From Slackia heliotrinireducens (GTDB lineage Bacteria; Actinomycetota; Aquicultoria; DYIV01), in NCBI GenBank assembly GCA_020723435.1, contig DYIV01000001.1, positions 60,272-92,792 on the forward strand: a stretch of DNA of 32,521 nucleotides. The letters run 5' to 3'. The translations under genes and the position numbers were made by a program. Positions 24,622 to 31,250 of this stretch are shown here, piece after piece. The first letter of the stretch is position 1, and every line of letters starts with the position of its first letter. The notes under the pieces were generated by a model, which searched no databases, had not been told where the DNA came from, and was given only the letters and a program-made list of their open reading frames with translations.

Positions 24622-25758
24622 CTACACCCGCGCGAACTGGTCGAGCCAGTAGGCCTCGTCGTCCCGCGCAAGAACGATCATCTTCCCCTCGTCGGATGGG
24701 TACTTCGCGCGGTGGTATCTTGCGTAGACGTGTTCGTCGTCGTATCCGACAACTTCGATCTTGCCCGTCGCGTGCGACATGCAGAAGCGAGCCTGCCGCG
24801 ATAGTCCCGACACGCGGGAACGGGCCTCCGAGACGAGTCTGAATGCTCTAAGCAGCGGTATCTTGAACGATCCGTTGCCCGCCGTCGGGCGGCACTGAAA
24901 GATGTAGTACTGAGGACAACCCGCGTCCGTGCACGCCTGGAAAAGCTCCGCGAGGGTGACCACGTCATCGTTGATGCCCCGGGTCAGAGGACATTGGTTG
25001 GCGCACATTACGCCGAGACTCCTCAAGACCCGGATGCCCTTGACGGCGGCTGGTGTCAACTCCCGGGCGTGATCGAAGTGGCACATGACATAGATGCGCC
25101 CGCCGTCGGAGGCATGCGAGCGAAGGATCGCCTGAAGATCGTGGTCGTCGAGAATGCGGTACGGATTGAACGCGACCACCTTCGTCCCGATGCGAACTGT
25201 GTGGATATGAGGTATCTCGCGGACGGCTTCGATGATCTCCCCTAGTCGGGAGGTCGGCAGCGTCAGAGGATCACCGCCGGTTAGAAGCACGTCGGTGATC
25301 TCGGGATGGGCGCGAATGTAGTCCAGCCCCTCATCCACCCTACGGCTCGCCTCCCGGCTTCCAGGCAGAAACAGCCGCTTGCGGAAGCAGTACCGGCAGA
25401 AACCGGCGCACTGATCTGTGACGAGCAAAACCGCGGTGTCCGAGTACTTGTGCTGAAGACCCTGCAGCTTCGTGTTGGCGCTCTCGTCGGACGCGTCGAG
25501 CGTGCCGAATTCACACAGCTCGTCCGGTGAGGGCACGATGAGGCGACGGATGGGATCCTCAGAGTCGGACCAGTCGATCAGTCCCAGGTAGCTGCTGCTC
25601 GCGCGGAAGGCGTACCTGTCGGTCACCGGCCGAAGGCTGTCCAACTCATCAGAGGAAAGCTGCTCGATGCCTCGGACATCGGTCAGATACCGAATCGACC
25701 CATGGCGCGGGATTCGGCCTCCCCGATCCTGCCTGTGGTGAATAGTGCTGCGTCTCAT
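24622..25758 (-). CDS. KamA-family radical SAM enzyme (lysine 2,3-aminomutase-like)
   Basis: A 378-residue protein. Radical SAM cysteines appear as CAGFCRYCFRKRLF (CxxxCxxC), then DVLLTGGDPLTLP, VRIGTKVVAFNPYR, VMCHFDHARELTPAA, NQCPLTRGIND, PQYYIFQCRPTAGNGSF and, near the C-terminus, SHATGKIEVVG. In lysine 2,3-aminomutase the last region is PGGGGK with the PLP lysine; here the lysine is kept but the glycines are not, so the substrate may differ from lysine. No ablB-type acetyltransferase follows. ATG 25758 is chosen (AAGGAAGTGG upstream). It has a long structured leader with its own promoter. Confidence 0.9.
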   Translation of the reverse strand: MRRSTIHHRQDRGGRIPRHGSIRYLTDVRGIEQLSSDELDSLRPVTDRYAFRASSSYLGLIDWSDSEDPIRRLIVPSPDELCEFGTLDASDESANTKLQGLQHKYSDTAVLLVTDQCAGFCRYCFRKRLFLPGSREASRRVDEGLDYIRAHPEITDVLLTGGDPLTLPTSRLGEIIEAVREIPHIHTVRIGTKVVAFNPYRILDDHDLQAILRSHASDGGRIYVMCHFDHARELTPAAVKGIRVLRSLGVMCANQCPLTRGINDDVVTLAELFQACTDAGCPQYYIFQCRPTAGNGSFKIPLLRAFRLVSEARSRVSGLSRQARFCMSHATGKIEVVGYDDEHVYARYHRAKYPSDEGKMIVLARDDEAYWLDQFARV

Positions 25759-25815
25759 GGCTGCCACTTCCTTTGTCCTTGGTGCTGCCGGGCCGCTTTC
25801 CAAAGCCAACGCTTC

Positions 25816-25834
25816 AGATAGCGGCCCGACTATC
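25816..25834. repeat. 19-bp dyad repeat, copy 1
   Basis: AGATAGCGGCCCGACTATC, with inverted arms GATAG/CTATC. It is identical to copy 2 at 25957-25975, and the starts are 141 bp apart. Both are followed by an AGTG-like sequence. Confidence 0.85.
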
Positions 25835-25956
25835 AGTGCTGGTAACCTCCGGAGCTCGCGGCCCCGGACCCTACTACGCCTCTATATACGTGTTGTATCG
25901 GTACCTAGCTTCGGGAGGCTGACACCTCACATGAGAAAGCCGCCACCCGACATGTT

Positions 25957-25975
25957 AGATAGCGGCCCGACTATC
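25957..25975. repeat. 19-bp dyad repeat, copy 2
   Basis: Exact second copy of the 19-bp sequence at 25816-25834, in the same orientation. It lies near the 5' end of the predicted leader RNA. Confidence 0.85.
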
Positions 25976-26019
25976 CAGTGTCTCCTCTGGAGTCCCCCAC
26001 CCCAGACCCTGTCGAGAAC

Positions 26020-26049
26020 ATTATCCGCCCGCTGTCGGTCGGGTGTCAA
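26020..26049 (-). promoter_or_regulatory. Strong promoter of the KamA-family gene
   Basis: TTGACA (26049-26044, perfect -35), an 18-bp spacer and GATAAT (26025-26020, five of six consensus bases). The spacer carries CCCG...CGGG, and the bases after the -35 (TTGACACCCG) are the same as in the promoter at 16602-16630. Confidence 0.6.
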
Positions 26050-26115
26050 TTCTGCCCGGTTGTGCGGAGTCGGACGGAGCGAACCGACCATCCGTCGCCC
26101 TCGTCCGGCCGTGGA

Positions 26116-27267
26116 TCACAGCCACCTCCACCACCAGTACTTCTCGAACCAGACTTTTGCCCAGTGGTTCCAGACCGACGGCTTTCTCATCCGCACGTCA
26201 GGGTCGGGCCGGGCGTAGAATTCCCCACTCGCATAGCCCGCTTTGGCGTGGCCGACCTCCAGAAAGCACTGCCCCCGGCCTTCGAAGACGCCTTTCCGTT
26301 CCCGTCCGCGAATGGCCGCCGCGATGTTGGCCGCCACGACCTCTGCTTGGTAGTGCGCGAATACACCCGCCTTGGGCAGGAACTTCCCATTCGGCAGCTT
26401 GATCGCCGTCACATCCCCTATCGCGTACACGTTCTCATGCCGTGTCGCCATGGTTCCGCTATCCACCGGCACCCAGCCGGTCTCATCACACATCCCGCTT
26501 TCCGCGACCGCGGACGGAGCGGCGTGCGGCGGTACCGCAATGGCGAGCGCAAACGGCCTGTCTTCCGCCCCTTCAAAGCTCGCCCGGCCGTTGTTGTGGT
26601 CCACGCCCGTGAGTTTGATGCCCGTGGCCAGACCGATCTCTCTTGATGCGAGCATTCCCGTGATCGTCCCACCTATCAGCGGACCGGCCACCGGCATGGG
26701 CTGCGGTTCCACAGTCACGATCTCAATCGGCGAACGCTCCCGCAGGCCACGCCTGCGCATGAGCTCATCCACAAGGAAGGCCGCCTCGTAAGGAGCAGCC
26801 GGGCACTTGTACGGCATCGACGGCATCGTGATGAGGATGGGGCCTCCCCGGAAGGAACGCAGCGCGTCCAGCAGCGTGCGGGTACCCTCGAACGTGTAGA
26901 AGGTCCGGCACTCCGCAAGGCCGGGTAGCGCGTCCATCCTCAACCGCGCGCCAAGGCTTATCACGAGGTAGTCGAATTGCATCGGTCGACCGTCAACGAC
27001 GACCGTGCGAGTGGCAGGCTCTATCGATTCTATCTCCCCGGTTACCACATCGATACCCTTCCGCGTCAGCCGGTCCAGGGGTCGGTGCAACTGCTCCGGG
27101 CGTCGCTTGCCCGTGAGAGCCCACAGATACGATGCCGGGAAGTAGTGGTCGGTCTCCCGTTCGACGAGGACGACGTCGTTCTCTTGCGGTAAGGCTTTGC
27201 GCAGCAGGTTGGCCACAACGACTCCGCCTGACCCACCGCCCAGGACACCAATGCTTGTAGCAGTCAT
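26116..27267 (-). CDS. FAD-dependent pyridine nucleotide-disulfide/sulfide:quinone oxidoreductase-like protein
   Basis: A 383-residue flavoprotein with the FAD motif GVLGGGSGGVVVANLL at the N-terminus, LVERETDHYFPASYLW, VISLGARL, PYKCPAAPYEAAFLVDELM, and the second FAD segment NVYAIGDVTAIKLPNGKFLPKAGVFAHYQAE. Cysteines at LAECRTFY, PYKCPAAP and GQCFLEVG fall roughly where SQR-type enzymes keep theirs. The tail KYWWWRWL is aromatic and may touch the membrane. It probably oxidises sulfide or persulfides and passes electrons to quinone. It is divergent from an ArsR-rhodanese gene with a shared operator. The ATG has GAGGAG upstream. Confidence 0.85.
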   Translation of the reverse strand: MTATSIGVLGGGSGGVVVANLLRKALPQENDVVLVERETDHYFPASYLWALTGKRRPEQLHRPLDRLTRKGIDVVTGEIESIEPATRTVVVDGRPMQFDYLVISLGARLRMDALPGLAECRTFYTFEGTRTLLDALRSFRGGPILITMPSMPYKCPAAPYEAAFLVDELMRRRGLRERSPIEIVTVEPQPMPVAGPLIGGTITGMLASREIGLATGIKLTGVDHNNGRASFEGAEDRPFALAIAVPPHAAPSAVAESGMCDETGWVPVDSGTMATRHENVYAIGDVTAIKLPNGKFLPKAGVFAHYQAEVVAANIAAAIRGRERKGVFEGRGQCFLEVGHAKAGYASGEFYARPDPDVRMRKPSVWNHWAKVWFEKYWWWRWL

Positions 27268-27359
27268 GTCTTCACTCCTCATGAACGATCGTCGCACCGG
27301 ACTTGGCCTCCAACTCGTCTGCTCCGCGGCCTTGCGCGGACGGAGTCGCCAGCCGTCTC

Positions 27360-27415
27360 TTGACATATAGGCATGCCGTGGCCAATAATTCAAGCAGTTT
27401 CTTGAATACTTGAAG
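27360..27415. promoter_or_regulatory. Divergent promoters with shared ArsR-type operator
   Basis: Rightward: TTGACA (27360-27365), 18 bp, AATAAT (27384-27389). Leftward: TTGAAT (27393-27388), 18 bp, TATATG (27369-27364). The perfect dyad ATTCAAG-N6-CTTGAAT (27388-27407) overlaps the rightward -10 region and the leftward -35, and a third half-site, CTTGAAG, follows at 27409-27415. An ArsR repressor bound here would shut both promoters. Confidence 0.65.
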
Positions 27416-27426
27416 AAGGAGCGTAT

Positions 27427-28110
27427 ATGCCATCCGATGACAGGAAATACAAGAACGCGATCTACGAACAGTTTGCGCGGGTCGGCAAAGCCGTCTGTAA
27501 TGCAAAGCGCCTAGAGCTTCTTGATCTACTGCTGCAGACTGAAAGATCCGTGGAGGTTCTCGCGGAACAGGCCGGGAGTTCCGTCGCGAATGTCTCTCAG
27601 CATTTGCAGGTGCTAAAGCAAGCACGCCTGGTCGAGTCCGAGAGGCGGGGCAATCGAGTCGTCTATCGGATCGCGGACCCGGCCGTCGGTCAGATGCTGC
27701 ACGTCGTTCGCGCTCTGGCCGAGAAGCAGCTGGCGGAGGTGAGCGCCATCACGAAGCAGTTCCTCTCGGGTCGGGAAGGAATGGAGCCTGTAGACCGGGA
27801 GGTGCTGCTCCAACGCGTTCGCGGCGGCGACGCCGTGGTGCTGGACGTCCGACCCCCCGAGGAATACGAAGCGGGACACCTGCCCGGCGCTACTTCCATC
27901 CCCCTCAGTGAGCTCCAGCGACGCCTGTCTGAGCTGCCCAAGGGCAAAGAGATAGTCGCCTACTGCCGGGGGCCGTACTGCGTGCTGGCAGTGAAGGCGG
28001 TCGAGATGTTGCGCGAGCGCGGGTATCAGGCCGTCCGGCTCGAGGATGGCGTACAGGAATGGTTGGAGCGCGGGCTTCCGATCGAGATCTCCGCGCCAAA
28101 GAAGTCGTAG
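27427..28110 (+). CDS. ArsR-family repressor fused to a rhodanese domain
   Basis: A 227-residue protein. Residues 1-100 are an ArsR winged helix (CNAKRLELLDLLLQTERSVEVLA, then SSVANVSQHLQVLKQARLVESER). Residues 120-220 are a rhodanese domain with VVLDVRPPEEYEAGHLPGA and the active loop YCRGPYCVLA. Its two cysteines suit persulfide chemistry. The fusion suggests direct sensing of sulfane sulfur, with sulfur passing between rhodanese and regulator. It probably represses itself and the divergent SQR-like gene. The ATG has AAGGAG at 6 nt. Confidence 0.93.
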   Translation: MPSDDRKYKNAIYEQFARVGKAVCNAKRLELLDLLLQTERSVEVLAEQAGSSVANVSQHLQVLKQARLVESERRGNRVVYRIADPAVGQMLHVVRALAEKQLAEVSAITKQFLSGREGMEPVDREVLLQRVRGGDAVVLDVRPPEEYEAGHLPGATSIPLSELQRRLSELPKGKEIVAYCRGPYCVLAVKAVEMLRERGYQAVRLEDGVQEWLERGLPIEISAPKKS

Positions 28111-28160
28111 CCCGGCCGGTGAAGACACCCAATTGACTGATGCTAGTTGAAGGAGCGGAC

Positions 28161-28511
28161 ATGAAGTATCTATTCATCTTGAACGACCCGCCCTACGGCA
28201 CGGAGCGCGACTACAACGGCCTGAGGTTGGCCACCAAGGTGCTCGAACTGGATCGGGAAGCCGAAGTCACGGTCTTCCTCCTCGGGGACTCGGTGACTTG
28301 CGCGAAGGCCGGCCAGCAGACGCCGGACGGCTACTACAACTTGGGCCGAATGCTCAAGCCGATCGTTCGCCGGGGAGAGCTGCTGCTTTGTGGGTCGTGC
28401 ATGGAGGCGCGGGGCATGAAGGACGCGGAGGTGACGGAGGGCGCCCAGCGCAGCAACCTCGCGCGGCTTGCGGAGAAGACCATCGAGGCGGATAAGGTGC
28501 TCGTATTCTAG
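28161..28511 (+). CDS. DsrE/DsrF-like sulfur-relay family protein
   Basis: A 116-residue protein with the DsrE fold pattern: MKYLFILNDPPYGTERDYNGLRLA, VTVFLLGDSVTCAKAGQ, GYYNLGRML and LLLCGSCMEARGM, a typical conserved cysteine site. Such proteins carry persulfides in sulfur transfer. The ATG at 28161 follows AAGGAG. It lies 50 bp after the ArsR-rhodanese gene and probably shares its transcript. Confidence 0.9.
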   Translation: MKYLFILNDPPYGTERDYNGLRLATKVLELDREAEVTVFLLGDSVTCAKAGQQTPDGYYNLGRMLKPIVRRGELLLCGSCMEARGMKDAEVTEGAQRSNLARLAEKTIEADKVLVF

Positions 28512-28525
28512 CCTGGGACCGATGT

Positions 28526-28549
28526 CCCTGCGGTGTGCACCCCGCAGGG
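28526..28549. terminator. Hairpin between convergent genes
   Basis: CCCTGCGG (28526-28533) and CCGCAGGG (28542-28549) form an 8-bp stem with an 8-nt loop. It sits between the DsrE-like gene and the convergent Cys-rich ORF and could serve both. There is no clear T-tract. Confidence 0.45.
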
Positions 28550-28569
28550 AGAGGTCGAAGAGACGCCGG

Positions 28570-28680
28570 CTAGCGGGCCTTCGGTGGTGCCGGCTGATCA
28601 CAGCCGCAGCCGCAATCACATCCCTCGTCGTCGTTCCGTTCCCTGTCGCTCGTCGGATTGGCTTTCTTCTGGTCGGACAT
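28570..28680 (-). CDS. Cysteine-rich microprotein
   Basis: A 36-residue ORF on the minus strand: MSDQKKANPTSDRE, an acidic turn, then GCDCGCGCDQPAPPKAR. Four cysteines alternate with D or G in nine residues, a metal-chelating pattern like a minimal metallothionein or metal-binding tail. The ATG at 28680 is preceded by a very strong AGGGGGTGAT site. It starts 16 bp after the stop of the MerR regulator, so it is probably its operon partner. I know no named family for it. Confidence 0.62.
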   Translation of the reverse strand: MSDQKKANPTSDRERNDDEGCDCGCGCDQPAPPKAR

Positions 28681-28696
28681 CTGACATCACCCCCTT

Positions 28697-29116
28697 TCAC
28701 CGTCGGTCATGGTTTGCGCACTCGCACGGTTCGTTGGCCTTCCGGCCGCGTCGAGCGCGGGCTCGGGCTTCGCGCTTGAAGGCAAGCAGGCTCTTCTTGA
28801 GTTCCTCGAGTGCCGCCATCTGGGTATCTATCCAGGCCAGGCGGGCGCTCACGGCACGCTCCAGCGTGGCCGACAGCGAGCGGCAGTCGCGCGAGTCCGC
28901 CAAGGGCACAAGTCCGCGAATCTCGTCGAGGCTGAGACCCAGCCGCTTGGCGTTCTGGACGAAAGCAAGTCGAGCGACATCGGCGTCGGTATAGACTCGA
29001 TAGCCGTTCGACGCGCGGCGCGACTCGGGCAGCAGACCGATTGACTCGTAGTACCTGATCGTCTTCGGATTGACCGAGCAGTGTCGCGCCAATCCTCCAA
29101 TGGTTAGGTTCTCCAT
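28697..29116 (-). CDS. MerR-family metal-type regulator
   Basis: A 139-residue regulator. The N-terminal winged helix MENLTIGGLARHCSVNPKTIRYYE, GYRVYTDADVARLAFVQNAKRLG and SLDEIRGL is canonical. A dimer helix follows, then a basic tail ending CECANHDRR. Cys78 corresponds closely to the metal-binding cysteine of MerR/ZntR-type sensors, and Cys131/Cys133 give a C-terminal thiol pair, so a thiophilic metal is the likely ligand. ATG 29116 has GGAGGTG at 6 nt; the frame is open far upstream, but that part overlaps a tRNA and is not coding. Its own promoter has the wide spacer typical of MerR control. Confidence 0.9.
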   Translation of the reverse strand: MENLTIGGLARHCSVNPKTIRYYESIGLLPESRRASNGYRVYTDADVARLAFVQNAKRLGLSLDEIRGLVPLADSRDCRSLSATLERAVSARLAWIDTQMAALEELKKSLLAFKREARARARRGRKANEPCECANHDRR

Positions 29117-29135
29117 CGTCAGCACCTCCGTCCGT

Positions 29136-29167
29136 AGTCTAAAGCTTACAGCTAGGTGGAATGTCAA
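29136..29167 (-). promoter_or_regulatory. MerR-type promoter of the regulator/microprotein operon
   Basis: TTGACA (29167-29162), followed after 20 bp by TAGACT (29141-29136), or after 19 bp by TTAGAC. The 19-20 bp spacer is the hallmark of MerR-activated promoters. The sequence TTGACATTCC...TAAGCTTTAGACT closely resembles CueR-type promoters. Confidence 0.65.
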
Positions 29168-29553
29168 ATCGGTCTGTTGGGACTCGTTGTCTACGAGATG
29201 CTTGTGATCGTCGCGGCGCTGTATCTGTTCGGCACCCAGAAAACGCCGCAGCCACAGCGCGAATCTCCGCCCATCAGGCGTGTCCGCGCCTCCGACCTGC
29301 AGCCTCCGTTCTGCATGTGTCACCACAAGACCAGCCCTCACACGAATGAATCGAACGCGTGCGACAGCGGTGCCGGACGAGCCTGTCACCCCGAGGCCCA
29401 CAGAGCCGACAGTCGGCCGCGACCATATTCCTTCGGCCCTGGCCTGAGCCGCTGAGCGGACGAGTGGATTCAAGCTACGAACCTCGCTTCGGTCAGCCCC
29501 GCCAGCTCGCGGTACGAACGCAAAACGGCCGCCGGTGTGGCGACCTAGGTGCG
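29168..29553. other. Gap without a convincing gene
   Basis: About 390 bp between the MerR promoter and the 3' end of tRNA-Val. A plus-strand frame (GTG 29156 to 29455) encodes one hydrophobic stretch (LGLVVYEMLVIVAALYLF), then low-complexity residues and CMCHHK. It starts inside the MerR promoter and loses coding character in its second half. I see no integrase, repeat or attachment site. Confidence 0.5.
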
Positions 29554-29628
29554 TGGTGGGCGTTGTAGGATTTGAACCTACGACCTCTTCCGTGTGAAGG
29601 AAGCGCTCTCCCCCTGAGCTAAACGCCC
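29554..29628 (-). tRNA. tRNA-Val (CAC)
   Basis: A full cloverleaf on the minus strand: acceptor GGGCGTT/AACGCCC, D arm GCTC/GAGC, anticodon stem CTTCC/GGAAG with loop TTCACAC (anticodon CAC, decoding GTG), T arm GTAGG/CCTAC with TTCAAAT, discriminator A (29557). CCA is encoded (29556-29554). The body is 72 nt plus CCA. Confidence 0.97.
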
Positions 29629-29641
29629 GCGAAACCATGTG

Positions 29642-29650
29642 ATTATACCA
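29642..29650 (-). promoter_or_regulatory. Extended -10 promoter of tRNA-Val
   Basis: TGGTATAAT on the minus strand: a perfect TATAAT (29647-29642) with an extended TGn, 13 bp before the tRNA 5' end. No good -35 is seen at 17 bp, as expected of an extended -10 promoter. Confidence 0.6.
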
Positions 29651-29731
29651 AAGCGTCTGGCGTGAGGCCCGGCGTGGGCGGGTAGACAATACCAACAGCC
29701 GACCCCGCGGGCAACAGGAGCGTCCATTCGC

Positions 29732-31249
29732 ATGATCGAGGACGGCAGCCAGACCGGCAAGGCAACAGCATGGTGGAGCCAAAGAGGCGCGGCCAGGTGG
29801 ATGTTCCTGGTTGCGGCCGTCTTGATAGGCGTGGCGGCGACCGCCGTTGTCGCATCGTTTCGCAGCGTCGCGGATGACAACCGGCGGGCTCAACTCGCAC
29901 TGGGCACGTTCAGAGAACAAGCCTACCGTCTCAGCTCAATCGAGTGGCAAGCCATAGCGCAACGGCGCGTAGACCCTGAACTGAGAGAGGCAGCGGTTTC
30001 CGCACGTACGCAAATGGTCCGAGCGTTGGCCACGGCCAACGCACTCGATCCTCAGCAGCCAGGATTGAAGACGGTCGCGGCTCACCGCGTCCGCTACACG
30101 AGAGCCGTCGAGAAGGAGCTTTCCTTGCTCGCCGCCGGACGCTTCGAGGAGGCGGTTGAGATCGACGAGAACATGGTCGATCCTGCCTTCGCAGCATTGG
30201 ACCGGGCTACGACCGAGGCGGTCAACATCAACGATGTCTTGGCGGAGGACAGGATCCGCGCGGCAGAGACGACTTCCCTCTCAGCAACCGCGGCGGGCGT
30301 CGCGCTCATAGGCCTGCTCCTGTTCATGTACAACCGGGCGGAGCAAGAGGTGCGAATCAGCGAGGTCCAGAGAGAGACGCTGAGGCAGAGCGAAGAGCGA
30401 TTCCGCTCCCTGATACGGAACTCATCCAACGTCTTCATGATACTCGATTCCGAGAACCGCGTGAGCTACGTGAGCTCCTCGGCGCGCCGGGTCTTTGGAC
30501 ACCCGCCCGAGGAAATCAGCGGCGCGGGACTGTGCGAACTGATTCATCCCGATGACCTAACTGACGTGAAGGCGGCCCTGCGCCGCTGTGCGCGCGATCA
30601 CAACGAGATCGCCACGCTGGAGTTCCGCCTTCAGCGACAGCCCGGCCGCTGGATCTTCATTGAAGCCGCAATCACCAACAGCCTGGATGATCGATCCGTG
30701 AACGGGATCGTCATGAACTGTCGAGATATCTCCTGGCGAAAGGAGATGGAGGAGAGATTGCGCTCGCTGTCGCTCAGAGACGACCTGACGGGGCTGTACA
30801 ACCGGAGGGGATTCTTCACTCTGGCCCAGCGCGAGGTCGGATCCGCCGCACGCTCCCGCAGAGAGCTGTTTCTGCTATTCGCCGACCTTGACGGGATGAA
30901 GCTCATCAACGACACCTACGGCCACAATGCCGGAGATGAGGCTCTGCATCTAGCCGCCAAAGCCTTTCGGAGGACCTTTCGCGATTCCGACATCCTCGCC
31001 CGGATGGGAGGGGATGAATTCGCCGTGCTTGGCGAACGAACGCCGGGTGCGCGCTCCAGGACAATCGTTGCGCGGCTCCGCCGCCACCTGGCAGAGTGCA
31101 ACATGGCCAGCGATGTACCATACGAGGTCGCGCTCAGCGTCGGCGTTGTCCTTCTCAAGGCCGGCGCCGGCACGAAGATCGACGATGTCCTGGCAGCGGC
31201 AGACACACGCATGTATGCGCAGAAGAGAGGCAGACAGGAATCGGCCTGA
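29732..31249 (+). CDS. Membrane diguanylate cyclase with periplasmic sensor (PAS-GGDEF)
   Basis: A 505-residue protein. A first helix (MFLVAAVLIGVAATAVVASF) and a second (about 183-201) enclose a helical extracytoplasmic sensor of about 140 residues. A PAS/PAC domain (about 215-340: FRSLIRNSSNVFMILDSENRV to NCRDISWRKEM) and a GGDEF domain follow (RDDLTGLYNRRGF, FADLDGMKLINDTYGH, ARMGGDEFAVL, LSVGVVLL, RMYAQKRG). It synthesises cyclic di-GMP. The inhibitory I-site R-D-S-D lies five residues before GGDEF, so feedback is expected, unlike the cyclase at 21809-23026. The ATG lies 12 nt after an AGGAG. The stop is one base from that of the convergent wecB. Confidence 0.94.
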   Translation: MIEDGSQTGKATAWWSQRGAARWMFLVAAVLIGVAATAVVASFRSVADDNRRAQLALGTFREQAYRLSSIEWQAIAQRRVDPELREAAVSARTQMVRALATANALDPQQPGLKTVAAHRVRYTRAVEKELSLLAAGRFEEAVEIDENMVDPAFAALDRATTEAVNINDVLAEDRIRAAETTSLSATAAGVALIGLLLFMYNRAEQEVRISEVQRETLRQSEERFRSLIRNSSNVFMILDSENRVSYVSSSARRVFGHPPEEISGAGLCELIHPDDLTDVKAALRRCARDHNEIATLEFRLQRQPGRWIFIEAAITNSLDDRSVNGIVMNCRDISWRKEMEERLRSLSLRDDLTGLYNRRGFFTLAQREVGSAARSRRELFLLFADLDGMKLINDTYGHNAGDEALHLAAKAFRRTFRDSDILARMGGDEFAVLGERTPGARSRTIVARLRRHLAECNMASDVPYEVALSVGVVLLKAGAGTKIDDVLAAADTRMYAQKRGRQESA

Positions 31250-31250
31250 C

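Larger units (their letters stand above)
25759..26013 (-). promoter_or_regulatory. Long structured leader of the KamA-family gene
   Basis: About 255 nt lie between the predicted transcription start (about 26013) and the ATG, with no gene. It holds two copies of a 19-bp dyad (25816-25834 and 25957-25975). CGGGCCGCT (25789-25797) is exactly complementary to AGCGGCCCG (25820-25828), which overlaps the nearer dyad copy. The RNA could therefore form two mutually exclusive hairpins just upstream of the ribosome site. It matches no riboswitch class I recognise. Confidence 0.5.

Noticed and set aside
26116-26118. TGA at the end of the SQR-like gene as another selenocysteine codon
   Set aside because: No hairpin with a suitable loop follows, the downstream frame does not look coding, and the protein is already of normal length.
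29156-29455. Plus-strand frame with one hydrophobic stretch and CMCHHK
   Set aside because: It starts inside the MerR promoter, has no separate ribosome site, and its second half is low-complexity. It could be real but is not supported.
29554-29628. tRNA-Val as an integration site for a genomic island
   Set aside because: No integrase and no repeat of the tRNA 3' end is seen in the window.
29117-29920. N-terminal extension of the MerR frame across the tRNA
   Set aside because: It runs through tRNA-Val and the MerR promoter, and the MerR family starts at 29116 with a strong ribosome site.
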